DNA of 50,236 nt from an uncultured Selenomonadales bacterium (GCA_946183785.1 CAMHCS010000020.1:1-50236), one strand, 5' to 3'. Positions 32,598 to 41,445 are shown, counted from the stretch's first letter. Numbers and translations: made by a program. The notes: generated from the letters alone by a model not told the origin.

Positions 32598-34328
32598 TTG
32601 AATTGGAATTTGAAGGAGAAGCTGGCGGCGCGCCTCGCTCGGGAAAAGGGACATTATATTTACCCTGCAGGGGGGCGCGCGCGGTTTGCTCTCGCGTATC
32701 CGAATTCGTATTTCGTCGGCATGTCGAATCTCGGCCTTCATATTATTTACGACGTTTTGAATCGCAGGCAGGATACCGCGTGCGAGCGTTTTTTTTTGCC
32801 CGACGGGCGGGAGCTTGACGAATACCGGCGGACGCGGACGCCGCTTCTGAGCATGGAGACGCAGTCTCCACTGGCGGACTTTGACGTCGTCGGCTTCGCC
32901 GTTTCCTTTGAGATGGATTATTTCCATTTGCTCGACATGCTGGAGGCCGGGCGCGTGCCCGTGCCGGCGGCGGAGCGCGATGCGCGGTCGCCGCTGGTGA
33001 TCGCGGGCGGACCCTGTGCGACGTTCAATCCCGAGCCGCTTTCGCTGTTCATCGACGCTTTTATCATCGGGGAGGGCGAAGAGACAATCGGTCGTTTCAT
33101 GGACTTTTACCAGGCGGCAAAGGCTGACGGTGCGGACAGAGCTGAGACGCTGCGCCGACTTTCACGCGTGCCGGGCGTTTATGTGCCGTCTCTTTATGAG
33201 CATATCTATAGTAAATCCGGCGAGCTGGACGATATCCGCCCCATCGGGGACGCGCCCGCACGGGTTGAGCGTCAATGGGTGAAAAATCTCGACGACTATC
33301 CGGCGCATACGGTGGTCGTGACTGACGAGACGGAATTCAATCTGTATCTGATCGAGACGGCGCGGGGCTGTGGGCGGCATTGCCGTTTCTGCATGGCGGG
33401 GTATTGCTTCCGTCGTCCGCGCAGCCGCTCCCTTGATGTTTTAAAGGACGCAGTGAAAGATGCGAAGGCATATGGGAAACGAATCGGGTTGATGGGCGCG
33501 GCGATTTCCGATTATCCCGAGATCGACGCGCTTTCCGAATATATCCTTTCCGAAGGGCTGACGATGTCGGTGGCTTCGTTTCGTGCGGATTCCGTGACGC
33601 AGGTGATGATTCGTTCCCTCGCCGAGAGCGGCATGAAGACCATCACCCTCGCACCGGAGGCGGGCAGCGCGAGAATGCGCGCCGTCGTCAACAAGGGAAT
33701 CGATGAGGAGCACCTTTTCCGTGCGATGGAGCTCGGCATGGCTGCGGGGATTCGTCATTACCGCCTTTATATTATGATCGGGCTTCCATACGAAACCGAG
33801 GACGACGTGGACGCGGTGGCGGATTTGGCGGGGCGGCTCAAGGATTATCTGGAAGCGAACGAAAGCCGCGGTACGCTGACGCTCAGCGTCAATCCGTTTA
33901 TCCCGAAGCCGTTCACACCGTTCCAATGGGCGCCCATGGCGGACAAAAAATATATCGAGGCGGCCCTGAAGCGGCTGAAAACGGCGTTGTCGGGGAGAAA
34001 TGGCGTCGAGCTGATCGCCGAGCCGGTGAAGTCCGCCTACATTCAGGGCGTCCTTTCGCGCGGCGACCGCCGCGTTTCCCGTGCGCTTTACCGCGCGCAT
34101 CAAATGGGTGGCGCGAAAGCGTTTCATCGCGCTATGAAAGAGGAAGGTCTGGAAGAAGGGGGTTATCTGCATCGGGAATCCGGGAGGCAGGATTTGCTTC
34201 CGTGGGACGCTCTCGATATGGGGATGAGAAAAGAGTATCTTTATGAGGAATGGAAACGCGCCGGACGGTTGGAGGCGACGGTTCCGTGTTTTGACGGATG
34301 CCGTCGTTGCGGCGTCTGCGATTCATGA
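32598..34328 (+). CDS. TIGR03960-like radical SAM protein
   Basis: The 576-residue protein has an N-terminal B12-binding-like region (RFALAYPNSYFVGMSNLGLHIIYDVLNRR, DFDVVGFAVSFEMDYFHLLDML, GGPCATFNPEPLSLFIDAFIIGEGEE). A radical SAM core has Cys258, Cys262 and Cys265 in GCGRHCRFC and later LAPEAGSARMRAVVNKGI. The TIGR03960 family is often next to a DUF2344 protein and ribonuclease G-type genes, neither of which is adjacent here. Its reaction is unknown. The TTG at 32598, preceded by a GGGGGA about seven bases upstream, gives the normal N-terminus; earlier in-frame codons lie inside nrdR. Confidence 0.88.
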   Translation: MNWNLKEKLAARLAREKGHYIYPAGGRARFALAYPNSYFVGMSNLGLHIIYDVLNRRQDTACERFFLPDGRELDEYRRTRTPLLSMETQSPLADFDVVGFAVSFEMDYFHLLDMLEAGRVPVPAAERDARSPLVIAGGPCATFNPEPLSLFIDAFIIGEGEETIGRFMDFYQAAKADGADRAETLRRLSRVPGVYVPSLYEHIYSKSGELDDIRPIGDAPARVERQWVKNLDDYPAHTVVVTDETEFNLYLIETARGCGRHCRFCMAGYCFRRPRSRSLDVLKDAVKDAKAYGKRIGLMGAAISDYPEIDALSEYILSEGLTMSVASFRADSVTQVMIRSLAESGMKTITLAPEAGSARMRAVVNKGIDEEHLFRAMELGMAAGIRHYRLYIMIGLPYETEDDVDAVADLAGRLKDYLEANESRGTLTLSVNPFIPKPFTPFQWAPMADKKYIEAALKRLKTALSGRNGVELIAEPVKSAYIQGVLSRGDRRVSRALYRAHQMGGAKAFHRAMKEEGLEEGGYLHRESGRQDLLPWDALDMGMRKEYLYEEWKRAGRLEATVPCFDGCRRCGVCDS

Positions 34329-34336
34329 GGTGACGC

Positions 34337-35155
34337 ATGGCTTTTGAATTGCATAAAGATGAAGCCGGCGCGGAGCGATACGGGACGTTTTCGATATTCC
34401 CCGAGGCGTCGGTCGTTCACGCCGTGTCCACTCGGTACGGCGGCGTGAGCGCGTCGCCGTATGATTCGATGAATTTAGCGCTGCACGTCGGGGACGATGC
34501 GGCGGACGTGGTGGAAAACCGCCGCCGATTTTTGGGAATGCTGGGGTTGGATTTCGATCGACTGACGACGCCGGAGCAGGTGCACGGAGATCGGATCGTG
34601 CGGATTGGAGAGGAAGTTGCAGGGCGGGGAAGGCTGTCCTATGCGGACGCAATTCCTGCGACGGACGCGCTGATGACGGACGTGCCGGGCGTTCCGCTGA
34701 TGCTCTGCTTCGCGGACTGCACGCCGATTTTGCTTTTCGATCCCGTGCATCGTGCAGCGGCCATCGCTCATGGCGGTTGGAATGGGACTGTACGCTCCAT
34801 TGCGGCGAAAACGGTGCGCGCCATGGCCGAGACTTTCGGCACGCGTCCGGAGGATTGTCTGGCGGCGATAGGTCCTGCTATCGGCCCGTGTTGTTACGCG
34901 GTCGGCGACGAAGTGGCGGAAGAATTTCGCAAAGCGTTTCCGCAATTTGCGGAGATTATCCTATCGGAAGAAAACGGAACCATCCGTCTCGATTTGTGGA
35001 AGGCGAATCGGCTGCAATTAGAGGATGCGGGGCTTTTGGCTGCGCATATCGACGTGGCGGGCGCCTGCACATCGTGTCAGGCGCGGACGTTTTTTTCCTA
35101 TCGGGCGGAAGGGCCGACGACCGGGCGTATCGCGGCGGTCATGGCGATTCGATAA
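34337..35155 (+). CDS. pgeF: peptidoglycan editing factor PgeF (YfiH/laccase-domain family)
   Basis: The 272-residue protein has the Cu-oxidase_4/YfiH fold marks: VSTRYGGVSASPYDSMNLALHVGDD, PEQVHGDRI, MLCFADCTPILLFDP, AIAHGGWNGTVRSIAAKTV, IGPAIGPCCYAVGDEV, and CTSCQARTFFSYRAEG near the end. In Escherichia coli PgeF removes wrongly incorporated residues from peptidoglycan precursors, and purine nucleoside activity has been reported for homologues. It lies directly upstream of yggS, a standard firmicute neighbourhood. AGGTGACGC precedes the ATG. Confidence 0.92.
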   Translation: MAFELHKDEAGAERYGTFSIFPEASVVHAVSTRYGGVSASPYDSMNLALHVGDDAADVVENRRRFLGMLGLDFDRLTTPEQVHGDRIVRIGEEVAGRGRLSYADAIPATDALMTDVPGVPLMLCFADCTPILLFDPVHRAAAIAHGGWNGTVRSIAAKTVRAMAETFGTRPEDCLAAIGPAIGPCCYAVGDEVAEEFRKAFPQFAEIILSEENGTIRLDLWKANRLQLEDAGLLAAHIDVAGACTSCQARTFFSYRAEGPTTGRIAAVMAIR

Positions 35156-35170
35156 AGGAGAGAGTGTAAA

Positions 35171-35866
35171 ATGAGCGAGATAGCGGAGCGGCTTCACACG
35201 GTGGAGCGGGAGATAGAACAGGCGCAGGCGAAAAGGAAAGCGGGGACAGACGAGCCCGTCGGCCTGATTGCCGTGACAAAGAATCACGGCGTCGAGGCGA
35301 TGCGCGAGGCCATCGACGCGGGCGCGGCCATCATCGGCGAGAACCGCGTGCAGGAGGCGGCGCAAAAAAAAGAGACGCTGGAGCGGAGCGTCTCTTGGCA
35401 TCTGATCGGGCATTTGCAGACGAACAAGGCGAAGCAGGCCGTCCGGCTGTTCGACCTGATCCATTCCGTGGACAGCGAGCATCTTTTGGACGCGGTGCAG
35501 GAAGCCGCACAGAAAATCCACAAGGTGCAGGACATCCTGATTCAGGTCAATCTGGCAAAAGAGGACAGCAAATTCGGCATATATAAAGAGGATTTGCCGA
35601 TCCTCGTGCAAAAGGCGGATATGATGAAAAACGTGCATCTGGCGGGCCTCATGTGCATCGCGCCGAATTATGAGGACGTGGAGGAATGCCGCCCGTTGTT
35701 CCGCGAAATGCGGGAGATTTTCGACCGCCTGAAGGAGTTTCCGTTGTTCTCATCTGAGATGAAATATCTGTCCATGGGCATGACGCACGATTACCGGATC
35801 GCCGTCGAGGAGGGGGCCAATCTGGTACGCGTCGGCACGGCGATTTTCGGGGCCAGGCAATACTGA
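35171..35866 (+). CDS. yggS: YggS family PLP homeostasis protein
   Basis: The 231-residue TIM-barrel protein of the alanine racemase N-terminal family binds pyridoxal phosphate at Lys37 in LIAVTKNHG. Other marks are IIGENRVQEAAQKK, WHLIGHLQTNKAKQAV, LIQVNLAKEDSKFGI, LAGLMCIAP, and SMGMTHDYRIAVEEGANLVRVGTAIFG. It controls PLP and amino acid balance. In many firmicutes sepF follows directly, but here sepF is about 5 kb away on the other strand and a repeat plus MITE-like element follow instead, so the division cluster seems to have been split. Confidence 0.94.
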   Translation: MSEIAERLHTVEREIEQAQAKRKAGTDEPVGLIAVTKNHGVEAMREAIDAGAAIIGENRVQEAAQKKETLERSVSWHLIGHLQTNKAKQAVRLFDLIHSVDSEHLLDAVQEAAQKIHKVQDILIQVNLAKEDSKFGIYKEDLPILVQKADMMKNVHLAGLMCIAPNYEDVEECRPLFREMREIFDRLKEFPLFSSEMKYLSMGMTHDYRIAVEEGANLVRVGTAIFGARQY

Positions 35867-35873
35867 AAGAAAA

Positions 35874-35928
35874 GCCTCCCTCCGGGAGGGAGGTGGCACG
35901 CCGAAGGCGTGACGGAAGGAGGTTGTAG
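35874..35928 (+). repeat. GC-rich palindromic repeat, short copy B
   Basis: CCTCCCTCCGGGAGGGAGG, then GTGGCACGCCGAAGGCGTGACGG and AGGAGGTTGTAG, parallels the first half of the composite repeats at 16422-16576 and 48695-48851 (palindrome, GTGGC, small hairpin, G-rich box, TTGTAG). It lies just after yggS and just before the MITE-like element. Confidence 0.6.
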
Positions 35929-35931
35929 ATA

Positions 35932-36099
35932 TTAAGGAAGCACTGAATAAGTCCCGCCGCGCCCCTGACGGGTCTTTTTCCGTCATGCTGCGTCAAAGTG
36001 CTCTCGACGTAGCTCTGCTACGACTTCGAGCACTTTTCCTTGCCTGACGAAAAAATCCCTCGACAGGGCCACGACTTGACTTAATCAGTGCTTCCTTAA
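35932..36099. mobile_element. MITE-like element, 168 bp
   Basis: The ends are inverted repeats. Both begin TTAAGGAAGCACTGA and stay matched to about 22 bases with one mismatch. The inside has a hairpin (GTGCTC ... GAGCAC, 36000-36033) and no gene. TTAA stands at both extreme ends, so the target may have been TTAA. It carries no transposase and would depend on one encoded elsewhere. It lies between yggS and the convergent DUF4931 gene. Confidence 0.65.
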
Positions 36100-36112
36100 C
36101 GATGGGCGAACT

Positions 36113-36883
36113 TCACGTATTCAGGAGATAGTTTTTCCGGAAATCCTCGACGATCTCCGGCAGATTGCTCGGAAGGATTCGAAGATCATAGCCGATCAGG
36201 AGCGGGGAGGTTGGAAAGCGCGGCATGATTTTGGCTGCGATTTTCCTGCCCGCATGATAGAAGAATATATTGTAGCTGTCCTCGCTTTTTTTGAAACGGT
36301 CGCAGACGTAGGCGACCGTTTTTTGCATGAGGTCGGCGAGAGCGTCTGCCGCGTCGGAAGCGGCGATCAGGTTGAACTCGCCGAAGCCGAGACGAGGGCG
36401 GGTGGCGGCGTTCAGTATCGCGCCGTCTTTTTCGATAATCGTCAGTCCCTCGAAATCCTCCTCGTCGGGGAAAAGCGACGTGTCTATGGCGCCGCGGAAG
36501 CCTACGAGCTGCATATGCGCGTGGCGCATGGTGCCGCCGGAAAGGTGGCCGTGGTTCTTGAAGAAGATGACGGCGCTGTATTTTCCGCTCGATTCCATTT
36601 CCAGCCATTTCGCGACGCCGAAGCGGACGACGCGGCGCATGTGCTCTGTCGTGTAGTCGGGCATGTCGACGCCGCAGCGGTCGGTCTCGACGAGTACGAG
36701 CTGGTCGGCGTCCGCGAGGACGTCGTATTTATTTTTCAGCAGGATGATTCCGCCTTTGTCCGTCGCGTAAATGTCCGTCAGCCCCTCGGGGCGGCAGAAA
36801 GGACAGGCGTTTTCCCTGTGTATGATGTTTTCCGGTTTGTTGCGACCGATGTTCATATCGAATCGGATCAGGTTGATATTCAT
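36113..36883 (-). CDS. DUF4931 protein, GalT/HIT-like nucleotidyl transfer fold
   Basis: The 256-residue protein resembles the HIT-fold galactose-1-phosphate uridylyltransferase superfamily. An N-terminal CPFCRPEG could bind zinc with downstream residues. The active-site-like motif GGTMRHAHMQLVG (residues about 117-129) has the spaced histidines of HIT enzymes. The C-terminal part has FGEFNLIAASDAADALADLM. In firmicutes it is annotated as DUF4931. The substrate is not known, but a nucleotidyl or adenylyl transfer is likely. It stands alone on the minus strand. Confidence 0.75.
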   Translation of the reverse strand: MNINLIRFDMNIGRNKPENIIHRENACPFCRPEGLTDIYATDKGGIILLKNKYDVLADADQLVLVETDRCGVDMPDYTTEHMRRVVRFGVAKWLEMESSGKYSAVIFFKNHGHLSGGTMRHAHMQLVGFRGAIDTSLFPDEEDFEGLTIIEKDGAILNAATRPRLGFGEFNLIAASDAADALADLMQKTVAYVCDRFKKSEDSYNIFFYHAGRKIAAKIMPRFPTSPLLIGYDLRILPSNLPEIVEDFRKNYLLNT

Positions 36884-36913
36884 GAAGACTACCTCGAATT
36901 TTGCCGATACTAC

Positions 36914-36942
36914 TGGAAACTGCGGCGGATAAATGGTATAAT
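36914..36942 (+). promoter_or_regulatory. promoter of the flippase-lipid kinase-mtnA run
   Basis: TGGAAA (36914-36919), 17 bases, and an extended -10 TGG-TATAAT (36937-36942). It lies just upstream of the divergent DUF4931 gene's start and about 90 bases before the flippase gene. Confidence 0.6.
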
Positions 36943-37028
36943 TTCTTTTACGTATGAAGCAAATTACGAACTGAACTTTTTATTATCATGTTTATTATAG
37001 TAAAGAAAAACGTTTTTGCAAAGAGGGG

Positions 37029-38702
37029 GTGACGGCAACGGAGGAACAAGAAAACAAGTCCACCAAAGGCGAATCCCTGATGAAGGGCACGTTTATCCTG
37101 ACGATTGCCGGCATCGTCGTCAAGATCATCGGTTCCCTGAACTGGATTTTCGTGTCGCGGGTTTTGGGCGGCGAGGGAATCGGTCTCTATCAGATGGCGT
37201 TCCCGATTTACTTTTTTGCGCTTTCCGTTTCGACGGCGGGCGTGCCTGTCGCGATTTCAATCATCACAGCGGAACGTGTGGCAATCAAGGATATTTGGGG
37301 CGCGCGGCGCGTGTTCCATTTGTCGATGGTGCTGATGCTGGTTACGGGCGTTTTGTTTTCTCTGTTGACGTATTTCGGCGCCAGTTGGCTGATCGAGTAC
37401 CAGTTCATCCGCGACCCGCGGGCTTATTATTCCGTGGTGGTGCTGGCGCCGGCGATTTTCTTCGTGACGCTTCTGGCCAGTTCCCGCGGCTATCTGCAGG
37501 GGTGGCAGCGCATGACGCCGACGGCGGTCTCGCAGATCGTCGAGCAGATTTTCCGCGTGATCACGATGGTGCTCCTGGCGCGGCTGTTCCTGCCGCAAGG
37601 TCTCGAGTACGCGGCGGCGGGCGCGAGCTTCGGCGCCTGCGCGGGCGCGGTGACGGGCCTTATCGTGCTTGTCTGGTATCATTGGCAGCTCGACCGTGAT
37701 ATCCAGCGCGACTATACGCCGGAGGAGCTTTTGCCCCAACCGGGCGTGGAGCAGGAGTCCTGCTGGAAAATCCTGCATCGGCTGTTCAAGCTTGCGCTTC
37801 CCGTTTCGGCGGCGAGCATCATGCTTCCCGTCGTGTCGAACCTCGACCTCGCCATCGTGCCGCAGCGGCTGGAGGTAGCCGGCTACACGGTCAACCAGGC
37901 GACAGAGCTTTTCGGGTATCTGACGGGTATGGCGGTGCCGCTGATCAATCTTTCGACGATTATCACGGCGTCGCTGGCGGTCAGCATCATTCCCGCGCTG
38001 TCCGAGGCGAGGGCGGTTGGTGACAGGGCGCGTATCTACGAACAGACCGCCGCGGGCATCCGCATTTCGCATTTCGTCTGCTTCCCGGCGTTTATCGTCG
38101 TACTGATGCTGGCGACGCCGATTTCGTCCTTGATTTATAACGCGCCGGGCGCGGGACCTGCGGTCTGGGCCTGTTCTTTCAGCATCGTGCTTCTGGGGCT
38201 TCATCAGGTCTCGACGGGCATCCTGCAGGGGCTGGGCCATCCGACGATCCCGATGGTCAATATGATCCTGGCGGCGGTAGCGAAGGTAGTTCTGAACTGG
38301 ACGCTGACGGCGATTCCTGCGTTGGGCATTCTCGGCGCGGCATTCGCTACGGCGGCGGATATGGGCGTCGCGGCGTTCATCAATATGTTCTTCATCTATA
38401 AATACGTTGGCTGTTCGATGGAGTGGAAGCATCTCTTTAAGGCGTGCTGCGCTTCCGTTGTCATGGCGTTTGCCGTGAAATTCTGCTATGATACGACGTT
38501 TGCGGCGTGGGGACTCAACGCGGTCTCTACCTTCGGGGCGGCCATTGTCGGCTTTGCGGTTTATCTCGTGGCTATGCTCGTGATCGGTGGAATCGGCGAG
38601 GAAGACATGGCGCGCGTGCCGATTGTCGGCCGTACGTTCATTCGCGTCCTGCGGCGCATCGGCGTCTTCAAGGCGCCGGAAGAGGATGCGACGGAGAAAT
38701 GA
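37029..38702 (+). CDS. polysaccharide/lipid II-type flippase, SpoVB/MurJ-like (MOP superfamily)
   Basis: The 557-residue (or 540-residue) protein has about fourteen membrane segments with FILTIAGIVVKIIGSLNWIFVSRVLGGEGIGLYQMAFPIYFFALSVSTAGVPVAIS at the start, typical of the firmicute SpoVB group. LPVSAASIMLPVVSNLDLAIVPQRL lies in the middle. Members move lipid-linked cell wall or polysaccharide precursors. GTG 37029 overlaps its own G-rich site, while ATG 37080 has AAAGG ten bases upstream and removes a polar 17-residue tail, so either may be the start. A YegS-like lipid kinase follows after three bases. Confidence 0.85.
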   Translation: MTATEEQENKSTKGESLMKGTFILTIAGIVVKIIGSLNWIFVSRVLGGEGIGLYQMAFPIYFFALSVSTAGVPVAISIITAERVAIKDIWGARRVFHLSMVLMLVTGVLFSLLTYFGASWLIEYQFIRDPRAYYSVVVLAPAIFFVTLLASSRGYLQGWQRMTPTAVSQIVEQIFRVITMVLLARLFLPQGLEYAAAGASFGACAGAVTGLIVLVWYHWQLDRDIQRDYTPEELLPQPGVEQESCWKILHRLFKLALPVSAASIMLPVVSNLDLAIVPQRLEVAGYTVNQATELFGYLTGMAVPLINLSTIITASLAVSIIPALSEARAVGDRARIYEQTAAGIRISHFVCFPAFIVVLMLATPISSLIYNAPGAGPAVWACSFSIVLLGLHQVSTGILQGLGHPTIPMVNMILAAVAKVVLNWTLTAIPALGILGAAFATAADMGVAAFINMFFIYKYVGCSMEWKHLFKACCASVVMAFAVKFCYDTTFAAWGLNAVSTFGAAIVGFAVYLVAMLVIGGIGEEDMARVPIVGRTFIRVLRRIGVFKAPEEDATEK

Positions 38703-38705
38703 ATC

Positions 38706-39605
38706 ATGAAACGATATGTCCTTATCTATAATCCAGTGTCGGGGCACGCGACTTTTCGCCACAGCCTCGATACGATCATCGAGGCGTTCCAGCGGCGGCA
38801 GACGGTGCTGGTGCCATATCGGACGAGTCCCGGAGACGATCTGCGCATGGCGGATTTTATTCGCGAGGTGAATCCGGAAGGCGTGCTGGCGGCGGGGGGC
38901 GACGGAACCCTGCATGAAGTCGTCAACGTGCTGATGAAGGATAAGCTTTCCCTGCCCATCGGCATTATCGGCAGCGGTACGTCCAATGATTTTGCCACCT
39001 ATCTCGGCGTCAACAACGACCTTGAAACTTATTTCGACTGCATCGTCGACGATATATCCCGCCCGGTGGACGTAGGCTGCGCCAACGGGGAATACTTCAT
39101 CAACGTGGCCAGCGCGGGGGCGTTGACTTCCGTCGCTCATGAGGTCGACGTGCGGCTCAAGCACGCGATGGGGAAGATGGCGTATTATCTGCGCGGGATC
39201 GGCGAAATCCCAAAGCTGCATACGCTTCATCTGCATATCAGGGCCGACGGTGTGGAGACTGAAACGGGCGCGTACCTCTTTGTTATCGTCAACAGTTCCG
39301 TCGCGGGCAGTATGCAAAATGTGGCGATGGACGCGGAAATCGACGACGGGAAGCTGGACCTTCTCGTGGCGAAGGATTCGAGTCTCACGGAGTTCATGGC
39401 GTTGGCGAAGGACGTCGTTTCCGGGACGATCAAGCCGGATGAAAAAAACCTGCTGCATATACAGGCACAATCCTTCATCGTGGAGGCGGACGAGCCGACG
39501 GAGAGCGACCTTGACGGCGAGCGCGGCCCGGCATTGCCGCTTCACGTCGAGACGATAAAGCGCGCCATTCGTATCTATACGATGATGGAGCAGGGGAAAT
39601 CATGA
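38706..39605 (+). CDS. YegS/DgkB family lipid kinase
   Basis: The 299-residue protein carries the diacylglycerol kinase catalytic domain: YNPVSGHATFRHSLDTIIEAF, then the nucleotide loop GGDGTLHEVVNVLM (residues about 60-73) and GSGTSNDFATYLGV. The C-terminal half, with FVIVNSSVAGSM and DDGKLDLLVAK, matches the YegS/BmrU domain. The family phosphorylates diacylglycerol or a related lipid, feeding it back to phospholipid synthesis. The gene starts three bases after the flippase stop and ends nine bases before mtnA. Confidence 0.9.
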   Translation: MKRYVLIYNPVSGHATFRHSLDTIIEAFQRRQTVLVPYRTSPGDDLRMADFIREVNPEGVLAAGGDGTLHEVVNVLMKDKLSLPIGIIGSGTSNDFATYLGVNNDLETYFDCIVDDISRPVDVGCANGEYFINVASAGALTSVAHEVDVRLKHAMGKMAYYLRGIGEIPKLHTLHLHIRADGVETETGAYLFVIVNSSVAGSMQNVAMDAEIDDGKLDLLVAKDSSLTEFMALAKDVVSGTIKPDEKNLLHIQAQSFIVEADEPTESDLDGERGPALPLHVETIKRAIRIYTMMEQGKS

Positions 39606-39614
39606 GGGGGACGT

Positions 39615-40682
39615 ATGACGGATAAGAATAAGCTCGGATTTGAAACAGCCGCACTGGACGACGAAGCCTCCGCGCTCGTCATCATCGACCAGACGCGTCT
39701 GCCGAATGAGCGAAAAATCCTGCGGCTGACGACGCAAAAAGAAATATGGGACGCGATTTATCTGCTGCAGGTGCGCGGCGCGCCTGCCATCGGCGTGGCG
39801 GCGGCCTATGGGATTTATCTCGCGGCCAGGGGAATCGACACGACGGATTACGACGTGTTCGTAAAGAAATTTTCCGCGGCGCGGGATTATCTGAACTCCG
39901 CGCGGCCGACGGCGGTCAATCTCTCTTGGGCGCTTTCACGCATGGGAAAGATCGTCGAGGCGGGCAGGGAAGACGGCGTCTCGGAAATAAAAAAGCGCCT
40001 GTTGGCGGAAGCGCGCGCCATACAGGCGGAAGATATCGAGATGTGCCGAAAGATCGGCGAGCACGGTCTTTCGCTCCTGCAACCCGGCATGGGCCTGCTC
40101 ACGCACTGCAATGCCGGACAGCTCGCAACGAGTCGCTACGGCACGGCGACAGCGCCGATGTATCTGGGGCACGAGCGCGGTTACGGCTTTCGCATCTTCT
40201 GCGACGAAACGCGTCCGCTCTTGCAAGGCGCACGGCTGACCGCTTATGAGCTTTCCGAGGCGGGAATGGACGTAACGCTTCTTTGCGATGGCATGGCGGC
40301 CTCGGCGATGAGGAACGGCTGGGTGGACGCGGTATTTACCGGAGCCGACCGCGTGGCGGCAAACGGCGACGCCGCGAACAAGATTGGAACCTTCCCGCTG
40401 GCTATTGCCGCGAAACGCTTCGGCGTCCCGTTCTACATTTGCGCGCCGTCCTCAACCGTCGACCTGCATACGCCGACGGGAAAGGATATAAAAATCGAGC
40501 AGCGTCCGGCGGAGGAAGTTACGACTATGTGGTACAAAGAACGTATGGCGCCGGAGGGCGTCAAGGTGTTCAATCCCGCCTTCGACGTGACCGACGCCGA
40601 CCTGATCACCGCGATCATCACGGAAAAGGGCGTGCTGCGCCCGCCGTTTACCGATTCGCTGCGCGCAGCAGCAAAAGCATGA
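39615..40682 (+). CDS. mtnA: S-methyl-5-thioribose-1-phosphate isomerase
   Basis: The 355-residue eIF2B-alpha-like enzyme converts methylthioribose-1-phosphate to methylthioribulose-1-phosphate in the methionine salvage route. It contains VRGAPAIGVAAAYGIYLAA, the catalytic CNAGQLATSRYGTA (Cys near residue 166), and VFTGADRVAANGDAANKIGTFPLA with the catalytic Asp. No other mtn gene is nearby. It ends at a terminator shared with the convergent sepF. Confidence 0.95.
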   Translation: MTDKNKLGFETAALDDEASALVIIDQTRLPNERKILRLTTQKEIWDAIYLLQVRGAPAIGVAAAYGIYLAARGIDTTDYDVFVKKFSAARDYLNSARPTAVNLSWALSRMGKIVEAGREDGVSEIKKRLLAEARAIQAEDIEMCRKIGEHGLSLLQPGMGLLTHCNAGQLATSRYGTATAPMYLGHERGYGFRIFCDETRPLLQGARLTAYELSEAGMDVTLLCDGMAASAMRNGWVDAVFTGADRVAANGDAANKIGTFPLAIAAKRFGVPFYICAPSSTVDLHTPTGKDIKIEQRPAEEVTTMWYKERMAPEGVKVFNPAFDVTDADLITAIITEKGVLRPPFTDSLRAAAKA

Positions 40683-40697
40683 TGCAGCACAGGCATA

Positions 40698-40733
40698 GCA
40701 AAACCCCCGCTCGACTTGAGCGGGGGTTCAATA
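40698..40733. terminator. bidirectional terminator between mtnA and sepF
   Basis: AACCCCCGCTC (40702-40712) pairs with GAGCGGGGGTT (40718-40728) around GACTT. On the minus strand TTTTGC follows, so it ends sepF well. On the + strand the weaker TTCAATATTT follows mtnA. Confidence 0.92.
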
Positions 40734-40744
40734 TTTCCTTAACG

Positions 40745-41233
40745 TTATCTTGCCGTCGGCCTCGGAAGTGCCGTCGCTACATCGACGCCGTTCGGGACAT
40801 ACAGCATCATGACCGGAGAGACACGGCGCGCCGCGCAGTCAAGCACATAGGAAACGCCGTTGATGAAATCGAAAATCCGCTGTTGCTCCTTCGTCTCCAC
40901 GCGTTCGAAATTCACGATGGTCGCGCGGTTTGCGAGGAGGTCGTCCGCGATGCGGGCCACCTGTTCGAAATTCGACGGTACATGAATCTCCATCGCCAGC
41001 TCCGGCACCTTCGTCGTGTGCACCGTAAGCTTCGGACGCTGCATCGTACCGGTGCCCGCAGGAACAAAAGCTTTGGGCTTAGCCACTGGTGCAGCAGAAA
41101 CAGAAGCGCCGACGGCGGCCTTTTGCGGCTCTGCGATTTCTGCTTCCTCCTCTTCGAGCTCTTCGAACTCGTCTTCGTCGAAATCCTCTTCGCTGATGTC
41201 GATCCACTCTTTAAGCTTGTCTAATCCCCACAT
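40745..41233 (-). CDS. sepF: cell division protein SepF
   Basis: The 162-residue protein starts with the membrane-binding amphipathic helix MWGLDKLKEWIDI, followed by an acidic stretch and an Ala/Val/Pro linker. A C-terminal SepF domain follows (PSNFEQVARIADDLLANRATIVNFERVETKEQQRIFDFINGVSYVLD). SepF anchors and bundles FtsZ in firmicutes. The ATG at 41233 has GGAGG about nine bases upstream. A longer frame to 41314 would add a basic tail before the essential helix and is rejected. It stands apart from yggS and has its own promoter at 41417-41445. Confidence 0.93.
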   Translation of the reverse strand: MWGLDKLKEWIDISEEDFDEDEFEELEEEEAEIAEPQKAAVGASVSAAPVAKPKAFVPAGTGTMQRPKLTVHTTKVPELAMEIHVPSNFEQVARIADDLLANRATIVNFERVETKEQQRIFDFINGVSYVLDCAARRVSPVMMLYVPNGVDVATALPRPTAR

Positions 41234-41416
41234 AATAATTCCGCCTCCACTGCCTGTTGACCCCTTTTTGGAAACTTCCCCTCTGAAAACCGTTTGCCTC
41301 TTAGGACTCCCCAATCCTATGAATCCGCGTATTTACACGGCTTCGACGAGGCTCGCGCCCGAATCCCCATTCAGACGCGATAAGATAATTCCATGTTGCC
41401 ATTGATGGTAATTTAC

Positions 41417-41445
41417 ACTATACCGCATTTTTTTGTCAGATGCAA
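41417..41445 (-). promoter_or_regulatory. promoter of sepF with a long leader
   Basis: On the minus strand TTGCAT (41445-41440), 17 bases and TATAGT (41422-41417). The transcript would start near 41410, leaving about 175 untranslated bases before sepF in which I see no recognised riboswitch. Confidence 0.55.

Noticed and set aside
35874..36099. CRISPR array or direct repeat series near yggS
   Set aside because: The repeats are palindromes and inverted ends, with no regular repeat-spacer unit.
37257..39545. 762-codon minus-strand frame across the flippase and lipid kinase genes
   Set aside because: It spans two real genes with clear families on the + strand; its translation is His/Arg-rich with no recognisable motif.
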